Source: Verrucomicrobia bacterium Tous-C9LFEB (GTDB lineage Bacteria; Verrucomicrobiota; Verrucomicrobiia; Methylacidiphilales; UBA1321). Taken from it: a stretch of DNA of 64,000 nt. The stretch spans positions 16,506-80,505 of the forward strand of contig NEUU01000020.1 in the NCBI GenBank assembly GCA_002304345.1, written 5' to 3'. A program made the translations under genes and the position numbers. Of this stretch, positions 53,151 through 62,800 are shown piece after piece (position 1 is the stretch's first letter; each line of letters opens with the position of its first letter). The notes under the pieces were generated by a model, which searched no databases, was not told the DNA's origin, and saw only the letters and a list, made by a program, of their open reading frames with translations.

Positions 53151-53888
53151 ATGAACACTAGCCCGACAGTGTCAGTTGATAGCCCGGTCGATCATCGCCA
53201 AGCCTTTACCTTGATCGAATCGCTCACGACGGTAGCCATCATCAGCATCCTGGCCATTGTCCTGATCCCCACGGTGGAGATTGTCCGGGAAAGCACGCAA
53301 AACGCCACCTGCCTCGCCAATCTGCGGCAGATTGGCATGCTCATGAGCCTGTATGCCAATGATAATAGCGGCCGCCTGCCGCCCAGCTATAACCTTACTC
53401 TCGAAAATTATCATTCCTGGCCCTATGCCGTAATGCAGTCGGCCGGGTACACCGTGACGGGCATCGACACGCTCGATCCCAAATGCTCGTACCGGGATCA
53501 GGCCAAGACCGTGTTTAAATGCCCCACGCTACTCAAACTCCGGCCCGCCAGTTGGCTCACCTATTCCATGAACCATGCAGCCGCCAGCGATACATCGGGA
53601 AACAATTTTCGCGAGGGGCTACGCATCTCCTCGGTGGCCAACCCAGCGCGACAGATCGTTGTGACGGATGGAGCCAAGACTTCTTCATTCTTCAGCTCCA
53701 CGCTCGACAACATCGCCTATATCGGCACCTTCCACAGAACTTCCAACAGCTCCACCACCGGAGGCTATCAGATTGCCAATGGCCAGGCCCACATTCTCTG
53801 TCTCGACGGACACGTTGGACTTATCACGCGGGAAGAAATCACGCGCAACACACACGATTACATTTTCAATCCGGCCTTGAACAAGTAA
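53151..53888 (+). CDS. Stand-alone pseudopilin (H-X9-DG family)
   Basis: I start this 245-residue protein at ATG 53151; an in-frame TTG at 53112 would add 13 residues. The leader ends DHRQA, followed by FTLIESLTTVAIISILAIVL, with Glu at +5. The body has NATCLANLRQIGMLMSLYAN, DNSGRLPPSYN and the pilin-family block FKCPTLLKLRPASWLTYSMN, with an AHILCLDGHVGLITREE end that carries the DGH motif. It is probably cotranscribed with the PEP-CTERM gene and is convergent with the GntR-type regulator. Confidence 0.87.
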   Translation: MNTSPTVSVDSPVDHRQAFTLIESLTTVAIISILAIVLIPTVEIVRESTQNATCLANLRQIGMLMSLYANDNSGRLPPSYNLTLENYHSWPYAVMQSAGYTVTGIDTLDPKCSYRDQAKTVFKCPTLLKLRPASWLTYSMNHAAASDTSGNNFREGLRISSVANPARQIVVTDGAKTSSFFSSTLDNIAYIGTFHRTSNSSTTGGYQIANGQAHILCLDGHVGLITREEITRNTHDYIFNPALNK

Positions 53889-53919
53889 CGCGGCGGCAGG
53901 GGTCCAAGTCGGTCGTTGC

Positions 53920-55164
53920 TTAGCCAGCCAAAGCCGACGGCTCGGCGCACGGAGTTTCCGTTTCCACTCCATGCTTTTGCGCCACTTCATGGACAATACG
54001 ATCCGCAATTCTCTGCGCGGAAGTTCCGAACCGCTGCACACCACCACAAGACTCGCGCACAATCATTCTCTCGCCAAATACGGGACGAGACGCAAAGTTT
54101 CTTTTTTCGATGTGCGCCATCGCCTGCTCAACCAAGCCCTCGGCGAGACGATCATAACCAAATTCCACCGTCGTCAACGGAGGATCGGCCATTTTCCCCA
54201 ACGCCACATTATTGAAGCCCACCAGGGCCAGATCCTCTGGAACGCGAAGCCCCTTCTTATGCGCTCCCGCAATGAGTCGCAAGGCGCAATCATCGTCATA
54301 ACAAATAACCGCCAACCCACCTGCGGCTTCGCATAGAGGAGCCCACTGATCGAGGCAGAGCACCACTTCGGCAGAAGAAGGTTTGACCAGGCGAATATGG
54401 GTCTGCAACACGGCTTCGTTGGCCAGCCTCGTGTAGGCAAACAGACGGCGACTGACCGTGAGGTTGCCCGCTTCATAGGGACCGAAGAACGCGATACGTT
54501 CATGCCCCGCCTCGCGAAAATACCGGTAGGCCAGCTCCATTCGCACCAAGTCGATCCAGCCCGGTTCCAACTTGTCCCCCGCTACTCTTTCGTGAAGGTT
54601 CGGCGTAATGACCGGAATCGGTGACGTTCTTTTTAACGCCCACAAGGCCTCGGGAAATTCCCCCTGTCTCGTCCAAGGCACAATAATCGCCTGGCAACCC
54701 TGACTCGCCATTTGCTGAGTGACCAAAAGTGCGTTGTCATCAAAATCATTGACCACTCGAATCATGATCTGCAACCCGCGGGCGGACGAAAGACGATGCA
54801 AATGCCCCAGCAACTCGGCGGCAAACGCATCATAATTGGTCAAACATAAGACCCCCATCATCGGCGCGGTGGAAAATGCCCCAACTTCCTGAGACTGTGG
54901 CTGGGACAAAGCCCGATCCAATTCCGCTTCTCCTATTCTGACAAAAGATCCAGAGCCTACGCGACGTTCGATGATCCGCATTCCGGCCAAATCAGCCAAC
55001 CCACGACGAATTGTCTGGTGGTTAAGCTTGAATTGCCGGGCCAGTTCCTTTTCGGATGGCAATCGGTCTCCAGTGCGCAACTGTCCCTGACGAATCATCT
55101 CGATGATGTCATCTCGAACTTTCTCGTAGGCAGCCTGTCGCGCAACGAAGGTCTTTTCTTTCAT
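53920..55164 (-). CDS. GntR-type regulator with LacI-like sensor domain
   Basis: The 414-residue protein has an N-terminal GntR winged helix (YEKVRDDIIEMIRQGQLRTG, DRLPSEKELARQFKLNHQTI, RRGLADLAGMRIIERRVGSG) and a C-terminal periplasmic-binding-like sensor (MMGVLCLTNYDAFAAELLGH, GCQAIIVPWTRQGEFP, HERIAFFGPYEAGNLTVSRR, DLALVGFNNVALGKMADPPL). This hybrid is common for sugar-responsive regulators such as AraR and its relatives. Its own upstream region has two AAATACTACA repeats and the same motif precedes the divergent PEP-CTERM gene, so autoregulation and control of the neighbouring locus are likely. The ligand is unknown. Confidence 0.88.
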   Translation of the reverse strand: MKEKTFVARQAAYEKVRDDIIEMIRQGQLRTGDRLPSEKELARQFKLNHQTIRRGLADLAGMRIIERRVGSGSFVRIGEAELDRALSQPQSQEVGAFSTAPMMGVLCLTNYDAFAAELLGHLHRLSSARGLQIMIRVVNDFDDNALLVTQQMASQGCQAIIVPWTRQGEFPEALWALKRTSPIPVITPNLHERVAGDKLEPGWIDLVRMELAYRYFREAGHERIAFFGPYEAGNLTVSRRLFAYTRLANEAVLQTHIRLVKPSSAEVVLCLDQWAPLCEAAGGLAVICYDDDCALRLIAGAHKKGLRVPEDLALVGFNNVALGKMADPPLTTVEFGYDRLAEGLVEQAMAHIEKRNFASRPVFGERMIVRESCGGVQRFGTSAQRIADRIVHEVAQKHGVETETPCAEPSALAG

Positions 55165-55185
55165 GTTGAGAAACTCAGATAAATC

Positions 55186-55225
55186 AAATACTACACAAAT
55201 TTAAGCGCATATTGCAAATACTACA
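55186..55225. promoter_or_regulatory. Candidate autoregulatory operator: paired AAATACTACA repeats
   Basis: AAATACTACA occurs at 55186-55195 and again at 55216-55225, three helical turns apart, about 20-60 bases upstream of the GntR-type regulator start at 55164. Exact copies also precede the PEP-CTERM gene at 52246. The motif is a good candidate for the regulator's half-site. Confidence 0.58.
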
Positions 55226-55289
55226 TAAGCGCCAAATATGATGTATACTTCAGCCTAAGGGCACCAAATCTGAGTTTACACACACTCTA

Positions 55290-56363
55290 CTAAAGCGCGT
55301 GTTCCTGCTTGAGACTGCGGAGACGAATCGTTTTTTCCATCAGATTGTGATGGGTGCGGATATAGCGCACAGTCTTTTGCTTGGCCCGCATCAAGATGGA
55401 ATGCGTGATCGCCGTATTGCCCACGAGCTTTAATCCGGGCAGCAACGGGCTGTCGCTGATTCCTGTGGCGCAAAACACGATGTTTTTTCCGCGAGCCAGA
55501 TCGTCCGCCATGTAAACCTTGGAAAGCTGTTCCTGATAGCCAATGGAAATGAGATGCTTGCGCTCCGCGTCGTCCCGCGGCCAGACCCGCGCCTGAATAT
55601 CGCCACCGAGACATTTCACCGCGGCGGCGGCGAGAACCGCTTCCGGCGCTCCCCCAACGCCGATGAAGGCATCAATCCCGCTATCGAGCAAGGACGGCGC
55701 AATGGCGGCCGCGATGTCGCCGTCCGAAATCATCCGCAAGGCACACCCGGCGGTGCGCACTTCCCGAATCAACGCCCCGTGACGCGGCCGATCCTGCACG
55801 CAGATGGTCAGATCCTGAATACGCTTGTGCAGCGCCTTCGCGATCACCGCCAGCGACTCCTCCACCGGCTGATTCAAATGGAGGCAATTCAGTCCCTGTT
55901 GTTGCATGTACTGCTTCACCTTGGGACCGTACGCCAGCTTCATCATGTAGAACGCGGGAATGTCCTGAAGCGCAAACTCCACCCCCGGTTCGGGCGAGGC
56001 CGCCGCGATGACGGAAATGGAATTCGGCAAGCCCTTGGCGATGTTGGTCGTGCCATCGATCGGATCGAGCGCGATATCAAATTTCGGCGCGCCCTGCCGC
56101 CATTGACCGAGATGCTCTCCCTTGAAAATGCCCGGCGCGTTATCCTTGATCCCTTCGCCAATGACGACCTCGCCGCGAATATTGATCAGGTCGAACATGC
56201 CGCGAATGGCGTCGCACGCCGCCTCGTCGGCTTTTTCTTTTTCCCCACGCCCCATCCAGGCGTGGCAGTTGAGGGCGGCCGCTTCGGTGGCCCGGACAAA
56301 ATCGATTTCCACAATGCGTTCGAAATCGTAGTAGCTTTGACTATCGCCGGAGATCTTGGACAT
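55290..56363 (-). CDS. glpX: Class II fructose-1,6-bisphosphatase
   Basis: The 357-residue protein carries the GlpX signatures: FVRATEAAALNCHAWMGRGE and KEKADEAACDAIRGMF near the start, GEVVIGEGIKDNAPGIFKGE, then FDIALDPIDGTTNIAKGLPN with the metal-binding DPxDGT, GGAPEAVLAAAAVKCLGGDI and NIVFCATGISDSPLLPG toward the end. It hydrolyses fructose-1,6-bisphosphate in gluconeogenesis in the cytoplasm, using metal ions. It is a housekeeping gene marking the end of the accessory carbohydrate region. It is about 200 bases downstream of the TPR gene start region on the same strand, separated by an intergenic gap at 56364-56572 with nothing obvious beyond a likely promoter. Confidence 0.94.
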   Translation of the reverse strand: MSKISGDSQSYYDFERIVEIDFVRATEAAALNCHAWMGRGEKEKADEAACDAIRGMFDLINIRGEVVIGEGIKDNAPGIFKGEHLGQWRQGAPKFDIALDPIDGTTNIAKGLPNSISVIAAASPEPGVEFALQDIPAFYMMKLAYGPKVKQYMQQQGLNCLHLNQPVEESLAVIAKALHKRIQDLTICVQDRPRHGALIREVRTAGCALRMISDGDIAAAIAPSLLDSGIDAFIGVGGAPEAVLAAAAVKCLGGDIQARVWPRDDAERKHLISIGYQEQLSKVYMADDLARGKNIVFCATGISDSPLLPGLKLVGNTAITHSILMRAKQKTVRYIRTHHNLMEKTIRLRSLKQEHAL

Positions 56364-56572
56364 ATATTTGTAGTAAAACCGGATTTCGCTTCAGGCGAAA
56401 TCATCCCAGGACCGCTAACACAACAGAGCGGTCGATCTGCTATGGGTATCGCATTTATATGATTGAAGTCAATCATATAAATTTTCACACCCAAGGCTCC
56501 GATCTACGAAGTTTCCCGTCCCTCTCCCAAGATCGAAAGTCCCGTTCGTGAGGGGCGGCGCGCAGGATAAAC

Positions 56573-57085
56573 CTATCCGCGCTTCACCCACGCGTCCGGC
56601 GAGATTCCCTGCTTCTTCAGCGAAAGCCAGAGGGGACCCAGATCGGAGTCGTCGAGCGACGCTTCGCGATAGTGGGCGTCCTTTTTGAAGCATTTCGTCA
56701 GCAACTGTTGCGCCGCTTCCAAATCGCCTAATTGCGCTTCGTAGCAGGCCAGATTGTACATATAGATCGCCTGCTGACGCAGTTTGGGCGGTCCGGCCAG
56801 CAGCCCCTTTTTGGCCTCGAGCGTGCGCCGGAGTTCATGCAGGCAGTAGGAACGCTTGATCCAGAATTCGGGCTCTTCGGGCCAGTGCTCGCAGAGGGAA
56901 TTCGCGAGCGTCACGCCACGTTCCCACGCGTGCGTCTCGATGAGGAGATCCAATCGCGCCAACTGAACGGCGGGATGAGCTTGCACCTCCGGGGGAAGGC
57001 TTTTCAGCTCTTCTTCCGCCTCCTCCCACATTTCCAACTCCATATAGCCGATGAACGGCTGCAGGAGCGCTTCGATGGACGTCAT
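56573..57085 (-). CDS. TPR-repeat cytoplasmic protein
   Basis: The 170-residue protein is built of helical repeats of the tetratricopeptide type: FIGYMELEMWEEAEEELKSL with PPEVQAHP, PAVQLARLDLLIETHAWERG, EEPEFWIKRSYCLHELRRTL, RQQAIYMYNLACYEAQLGDL and EAAQQLLTKCFKKDAHYREA. The last block, DSDLGPLWLSLKKQG, is a frequent cap in this family. There is no signal peptide. It probably mediates protein interactions. ATG 57085 is preferred to a TTG three codons upstream. The function of this particular protein is not known. Confidence 0.82.
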   Translation of the reverse strand: MTSIEALLQPFIGYMELEMWEEAEEELKSLPPEVQAHPAVQLARLDLLIETHAWERGVTLANSLCEHWPEEPEFWIKRSYCLHELRRTLEAKKGLLAGPPKLRQQAIYMYNLACYEAQLGDLEAAQQLLTKCFKKDAHYREASLDDSDLGPLWLSLKKQGISPDAWVKRG

Positions 57086-57136
57086 AAGCCCCAACCTAGA
57101 CGGTTGGAGCCAGACTGAAAAGCCTGGTCACGCCGT

Positions 57137-57319
57137 TCAGGCTTCCGGAATCCAAAGCGGTGCCTTGGGCTTTTCGCCTTTCGACCATTCGAAGATATAA
57201 TAGTCGTCGGAGGTGTGGCGCGGAGTGGCCGCATTGGAAGCGGTGCAACAGCTTCCCGCTTGCGACACTGACGTTGAAACAAACAAACCGCAGAGGCTGA
57301 CGAGAAGTATTAGTTTCAT
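57137..57319 (-). CDS. Small exported hypothetical protein
   Basis: The 60-residue product begins with a clear signal peptide (MKLILLVSLCGLFVSTSVSQ, then AGSCCTASNA), after which only about 38 residues remain, ending KPKAPLWIPEA. No lipobox is certain, though Cys residues follow the cleavage site. It lies upstream of the TPR gene on the same strand with a 51-base gap. A real small exported protein seems more likely than chance because of the clean signal sequence, but the evidence is limited. Confidence 0.5.
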   Translation of the reverse strand: MKLILLVSLCGLFVSTSVSQAGSCCTASNAATPRHTSDDYYIFEWSKGEKPKAPLWIPEA

Positions 57320-57407
57320 ACTCGTGTAGAATACTTAACTAATACTAAAAAGGCAAACCGAGATTAAGTTTTATTCACGTCATTTGCCCCACCGATAACT
57401 CTCTGGT

Positions 57408-59210
57408 TTAGTACAGCCGCACTTCGAAAATCCGCGCGGTGGGGTGGCCGTTCGTGGCGAGGACCTCGATCTGCACGGTCTGAGCCATCAGGGGCTGCGG
57501 CAAGTGGTGGACGCGCTTGCGCAAGTAATTGCCCTGCACGGTCACGGCGACCTTGCCGTCGAGGCGAATCACATAGTCCCGCACCACCTCGGGTTGCGCC
57601 CCGCGCAGGGTCTTGGCACTGGTGAAGGCGCTCGGGCTGAGAATCAATTCGCGGTGCAATCCGGAGCAGAAGGTGAGGTGGATCTCTTTGACGGCAACGG
57701 GCTTGGAAAGTGTGAGGTCGAGCGATGCGGGCAACTCACGCGATTCCCAGCAATGGTCCGCCGTGACCGCCCAAGCCCCCCACTTGGATTGGATACTGCG
57801 ATCGGGTCCTGTGATGACGTGCGACGCGGTGCGGTGCTCCTTCTCGCTCGATGCACGAATCTGCGCTGTGCGCGCCAGGTCGTTCGGTTCGTCGTTCTGC
57901 AATCCGGGCAGAAACGCGCCGTCCCGCAGCAACGTTTGTTGAATCTGATGCACCGCCTGCGACGTGGCGAGATCGCGAATGGCCTCGTTCCGCGACGTCG
58001 ACCGCAAGAGAGCGGCCGCCGTTCCAATCGCCTGTCCCATGACGGCACAGGTGGCCATGACGCGCGTGCTGGCGAAGGCGACGTGTGTGGCGCTCATGTT
58101 GCGCCCGGCGAAAAAGAGATTCTCCACGTTGCGGGAATAGAGCGCGCGCAGGGGAATGGTGAAGAGCTGATCGAGATGATGTTGCACGCAGGGCATTTCG
58201 TCCGGCGCATCGACGCCCTCGGGCGGGTGCAAGTCCAGCCACCAGCCGCCGTAGGCCACTTGGTCTTCAAAAAGACGGCCACTCTGGCAATCGTCCTGCG
58301 TGAGGACGTGATCACCGAGGAAGCGGCGCGACTCGCGTTTGCCGGGCAGCGCGCCCACCCATTCGAGCGCCCAGTTGGCGGACTCGGGACAATCGCCTGA
58401 ATTCTTCACGTACCCCCAAATACCGAGCGCGATGCGGAGGAGTTCATGCCGGATGGTGTCGAGATCGCGGATCGTGTCGAGCGTGCCGCCCCACTCCGCC
58501 CACCAATAACCGTAGTCGAAACCGTGGAAGGGCCGGTGCTTGAAATCCTCGCGGCGGAAAGGCCGCGCCCAGGCGGGCGTGAGAAAGGGTTGCGGTGTTT
58601 CGTAACGCCGCGCGGTGAAGAGAATGGAATTGCCGAGCGTGTAGGAATCGGCCTGATCCTGCGCCAGCGATTCGCCATATTCGGCCTTCGCTTCGCGCCC
58701 CATGCGGTAATCCGCGCCCGCCTCGAAACCGAGGCGGCCATCGCCGGAACAGTCCGCGAAAAAGCGCGCCCGGAGAATGAATTCCTCCTCGGTCGCGTGA
58801 CGCCGCACGTGCGCTTCGAGAATACGGACGCGCGCGCCCTGCTTCTCCGTCGTGCAGCCATCACAGTGGGAATCGAGCAGCAGCCGAATGTTGGGGTTCT
58901 CCGTGACTTTCTCGTACAGCAACAAATCCCAGAGCGAGAAACTCCGCTGCGGATTGCGACACGCATCCTCCAGTCGCAGCTCCTCGATAATCCCCGTTTC
59001 GCGCGTGCCGGGGCGATGACCGTGACAATCCGCGCCGACGATATGCATCTTCACTTCGCTGGAGGAATTGCCCCCCAGCACGGAGCGATCCTGAACGAGG
59101 ATCACCGTTGCGCCATTTCGAGCGGCCGCGAGCGCGGCGCAGACTCCGGCCAATCCGCCACCAATGATGGCCAGATCGCACGTCAATACTTCGGGAGATT
59201 TCATCAACAT
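57408..59210 (-). CDS. FAD-dependent oxidoreductase with C-terminal discoidin-like domain
   Basis: The 600-residue protein opens with a Rossmann FAD motif (TCDLAIIGGGLAGVCAALAA) and the family blocks VLGGNSSSEVKMHIVGADCH, FADCSGDGRLGFEAGADYRM, YGGWWLDLHPPEGVDAPDEM and FFAGRNMSATHVAFASTRVM. These are typical of the FAD-dependent oxidoreductases found in Verrucomicrobiota/Planctomycetota sugar clusters. About 130 C-terminal residues (WAVTADHCWESRELPASLDL, VAVKEIHLTFCSGLHRELIL, TVQIEVLATNGHPTARIFEV) resemble a discoidin-like beta domain. There is no signal peptide. It is the last gene of a four-gene minus operon, eight bases after the pseudopilin, and may oxidise the sugar released by the GH42-like enzyme. 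Confidence 0.83.
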   Translation of the reverse strand: MLMKSPEVLTCDLAIIGGGLAGVCAALAAARNGATVILVQDRSVLGGNSSSEVKMHIVGADCHGHRPGTRETGIIEELRLEDACRNPQRSFSLWDLLLYEKVTENPNIRLLLDSHCDGCTTEKQGARVRILEAHVRRHATEEEFILRARFFADCSGDGRLGFEAGADYRMGREAKAEYGESLAQDQADSYTLGNSILFTARRYETPQPFLTPAWARPFRREDFKHRPFHGFDYGYWWAEWGGTLDTIRDLDTIRHELLRIALGIWGYVKNSGDCPESANWALEWVGALPGKRESRRFLGDHVLTQDDCQSGRLFEDQVAYGGWWLDLHPPEGVDAPDEMPCVQHHLDQLFTIPLRALYSRNVENLFFAGRNMSATHVAFASTRVMATCAVMGQAIGTAAALLRSTSRNEAIRDLATSQAVHQIQQTLLRDGAFLPGLQNDEPNDLARTAQIRASSEKEHRTASHVITGPDRSIQSKWGAWAVTADHCWESRELPASLDLTLSKPVAVKEIHLTFCSGLHRELILSPSAFTSAKTLRGAQPEVVRDYVIRLDGKVAVTVQGNYLRKRVHHLPQPLMAQTVQIEVLATNGHPTARIFEVRLY

Positions 59211-59218
59211 TCCGTCAT

Positions 59219-59848
59219 TTAAGGTTTTCCATTCCAGAACAGGGCCGACTGGACCGTGGGGATTTCGCTCGCCAACACCTGCCCAACGTGTCCGTCCGCA
59301 TAGAGCACATTGGCCGCGCCATTATTGCGGGCATGAATGGTGGTCGGGTACAACGTCGAACTGGTTTTCGTGTCGGCGACGAGAACCGTTTGCGAGGGAA
59401 TCGGCAGCAGGCCGTACTTTCGACTCGGGAAATTCCCGGCGGATTCCAACACCGCGTTCCAGCCAAAGGCGCGCGCCGTGGGGGTCGGCTCAATCATCGG
59501 CGTATAGAAAATCGTGCCGCGAAGTTTTTCACCGTAACCGGGCAGCCCGTTCTTCGACGGATAGGCCAGCGGCCACAATTGACTCAACCATGTGCCGTCA
59601 TTACCGGGAACAATGGTTTCCTGTAGCTTGGGATAAACGCCGTTGTTGTCATTCGCGAACTGCTGGGCCACCATCCCGATTTGCCGCAGGTTGGACAGCG
59701 ATTGACTGATCTTCGCCTGACGAATCCCACGGGTCAGCACCGGAAACATTAATCCCGCGAGCAGCGCAATGATAGCCACCACGACCAGCAATTCGATCAA
59801 CGTGAAGCCGCGTTGCGCGAATCGGGAATGAAGGGACGTGTGTTTCAT
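59219..59848 (-). CDS. Stand-alone pseudopilin (H-X9-DG family)
   Basis: The 209-residue protein has a short basic leader ending RFAQRG and the prepilin motif FTLIELLVVVAIIALLAGLM, with Glu at +5. SQSLSNLRQIGMVAQQFAND then NNGVYPKLQ is the usual helix and turn, and NNGAANVLYADGHVGQVLAS carries the DGH end motif. It lies between the GH42-like beta-galactosidase (nine-base gap) and the FAD oxidoreductase in one operon. This is the fourth hydrolase-linked stand-alone pseudopilin in the window. Confidence 0.88.
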   Translation of the reverse strand: MKHTSLHSRFAQRGFTLIELLVVVAIIALLAGLMFPVLTRGIRQAKISQSLSNLRQIGMVAQQFANDNNGVYPKLQETIVPGNDGTWLSQLWPLAYPSKNGLPGYGEKLRGTIFYTPMIEPTPTARAFGWNAVLESAGNFPSRKYGLLPIPSQTVLVADTKTSSTLYPTTIHARNNGAANVLYADGHVGQVLASEIPTVQSALFWNGKP

Positions 59849-59857
59849 GGCAGGTAA

Positions 59858-62800
59858 TTACCTTCCCCAAATTTCCACTTCGTCGAGCGTTCCTCCGGGC
59901 TGCGACCACTCGACCTTCACGCGCACAAAGCGCGCGGTGGGATGGTTCAACTTCAACGTCATTTCATGGCGGGGCGTCGCGGGGGTCATCTCTGCGGCAG
60001 ACGCATACGTCTTGCCATCCGCGCTCGTCGCCGCCGTCACGCGGACCGGCTTGTTCTCGCCGGGCCCCGCCACGACCACCAGATCCGAAAGCTCGTGGCT
60101 GGTCTGCAAATCAAATACGATCTCGACGGCGGCGCTCTTATATTGCGCGTGACAGCCGCGGTTATTCCAGAAGGGTTGACTGTCGCGCGTGCCGGTAAAA
60201 CTGGCAAAGCCATTCAGCAGCGACCGGCCTGAGGTTTTGCCGAAGCCGTCGCGTTCAGGGTCCGCAATCTGGGCCGCAACCGGAGCAAGGTACTGATACT
60301 GCACGCCCGTCTTCAGTTGATACGGATAGCTGGCGGGAAAGCTCGCATTGTCGCTGAGCAAACGACGCGTTTTCTCTGGGGCCGGAACCGCTTCCACAAC
60401 CGTGCTGATAATCGCCGCATCACTCTTGCCGTCGTTCCACCGCGCCACGATGGGCGAGAGCCGATCAGGCGTCAACCGCATGTCATCCGAATCGGATGTG
60501 ACTTCAAATTCATAGTCCTTGAATTGGCCGCGCGCCACGGCACCAGTCGGCTGGCTCGCCGGAGTCACCGTCCATCCAGCGCGAGTTATCAAACGCAACG
60601 TTCCCGGCGTCAACTCGCCCACTGTTGTATTCGCGAGCCGAACGGAAACCTTGAAGGGCACCCCCGCTTTCACCTGCAAGGTCTCCTTGTCCACTGCGCG
60701 CGGCGCGTTCGCTCCTCCCAATCGCGCGATGCCCAGCAGCGGCGCATGATCGGCCATGAGATAGAGTACGCCCGCCGATGCCATGGCCGGAAGCGAGAGA
60801 CGATACCGTTGATCGGCCACCAGTTCCACTTTCACCGGCTCGAAGCCATCGTGCTCCGCCGGAGCCCAATAGCCGGAGGTCCATGGCCCGCCCGGTAGCG
60901 TGACTTCAAGCGTGCAAGCCGGAATAATCTCCTGCGTCAAACTCAAGGCGCGATTGGAAATCACCACGGCAACATTGCCGCGCCGGTCGATCATCGGTTG
61001 CTCCACGCGAATCTTGCCGGAGACTTCTTTGGCCGTGCTAGGGAATTGATACGCCCGCTTGAGATTTACCTGACCGAGCAACTCGCCGAGCCATGCTCCG
61101 AGATTCATCTCCGTGGCGGTGGGAAGATATTCCTCGCTGTCCGCCGTGGGGCCGTCGATGAGAATCGTCACGCCTTCCGTTGTCGCGGCTTGCGAGATCA
61201 ACGAACCGAGTTTGAACGGAAGCGAGAGCACCGTTCCTTTGCCTTGCGTCTGCACGAGTGCCGCCGGTTTTCCGTCCGTGGTATGAAGGATGGGTTTCGC
61301 CGTACCGGGATCGACTTCCACCCGACCCGCACCGGTCAAAATTCCGTTGCTCGTTTTCACTTTCAGCGCACCGCGCGCCGTCTCTTTGAACTTCACCCCG
61401 AACAGCGACTCCAACCGGTTCACCACGCGATGATGTTCGTCGTAATAACCGGGCCGTTCATCCGCGACGAGAATCCCGCCGCCATTCACATACGCGCGAA
61501 TCGTTTCGCATTCGTCCGCCGTGAGATGTTCCGCCCCGATCAGGAGGAGTCCCTGATAAGCCGCGAGATAGGACGACTGCAGTTTCGAATACGGAATCAC
61601 ATCGACCCAGTACCCCTGCTCGCGCAGCCAGCGGAAGACCATCCAGCGGTGATTCTCCGGGTACGACCACTTGCCCTTCTTGCGGTCGCGGCCCGATGGT
61701 TCGGACAGCAAAATGTCGCGGCGCGGGAGCACCATCGCCAGGCGCGGCATTTTTTCCGCCGGAGCCGATTCCGTCCAGAATCGCTCCGTGCGATGAATCA
61801 TACTCGTCCAGCGCGCGGCGTAGAACGCCTTGTCGCGGAGCTTGCCCGTATTCGCATCCAGAAAACCAAACGACGCCCAATCGCCCTTCGCTCCCGCAAA
61901 ACCGGGCGTGAAGAAATCGACCGCCTTGAAGCCGTTCCCCAGCAAGCGCCAAAACGTGCTCGCGAACTGGTGACCGGGGCCGCCGTGATTATTCGTCTCG
62001 CAGAGAAAAGTACCGTAGCCCGCCGAGCGATCCGCTGGCCGGATGCAGTTATAGATAAAGTTCGCCTCGTACGTCTGCCGGTCGCCGCTGCCGTAGATAT
62101 CCATTCCGTAATAGCCGCCGGAGTAGGGGCGCATCCGGTCCGCGAACTCCGCGTGATCGAACGTCCGCTCCCGGTTCGCGCCTGGCATCTCGATGGTTTG
62201 CTGCGTCGACTTGTGCGTCACGCCGCGATGTTGTGGATCGGTTTCGTGAATCACCTTGGCAATCCGGCTCAGCACCGTCGTGAAGGTCTCCGTCTGGAAA
62301 TTCCACCAGTCCAGAAAAGCCGCCGGTTGCGCGGCGTAGTCCTGCGGTGTCGGGAGCTTCCCCTGCGTCGCCGCGTCGAACGATTCATACTTCGTGCCCC
62401 ATGCCGCGTTCAATGCCTCTATGGTCCCATACGCCCGATGCAGCCACGGCGCGAAATCGGCCCGGGCATCGGTGCCGTAATTCGGCGCGCCTTCCCATTC
62501 GTTATCCAATCCCCACAAGACAACCGCCTTGGCGTGAGCCGAGTCAGCTCCGTAGGCCTTGATATTGGCCTCGGCATAATCGAGCAGATATTTTTCCGTC
62601 GCGGCATTAAAGATGTCCACCAGTCCGCGCGGATAGGTTTTGCCATTCGCATCCAGAGCCGATGGCAGCCAGCCGTAATTCTGCGTCTTGATCGAGAGCT
62701 TGCCCTCCTTCGCCGCACGGGCCAGCGAACCGCCCAGAACCTCCGCGCCGCGCACGCGGCTAAAGTACCGGAAGCCGTGCGAATCGGTCGCATCGATCGT

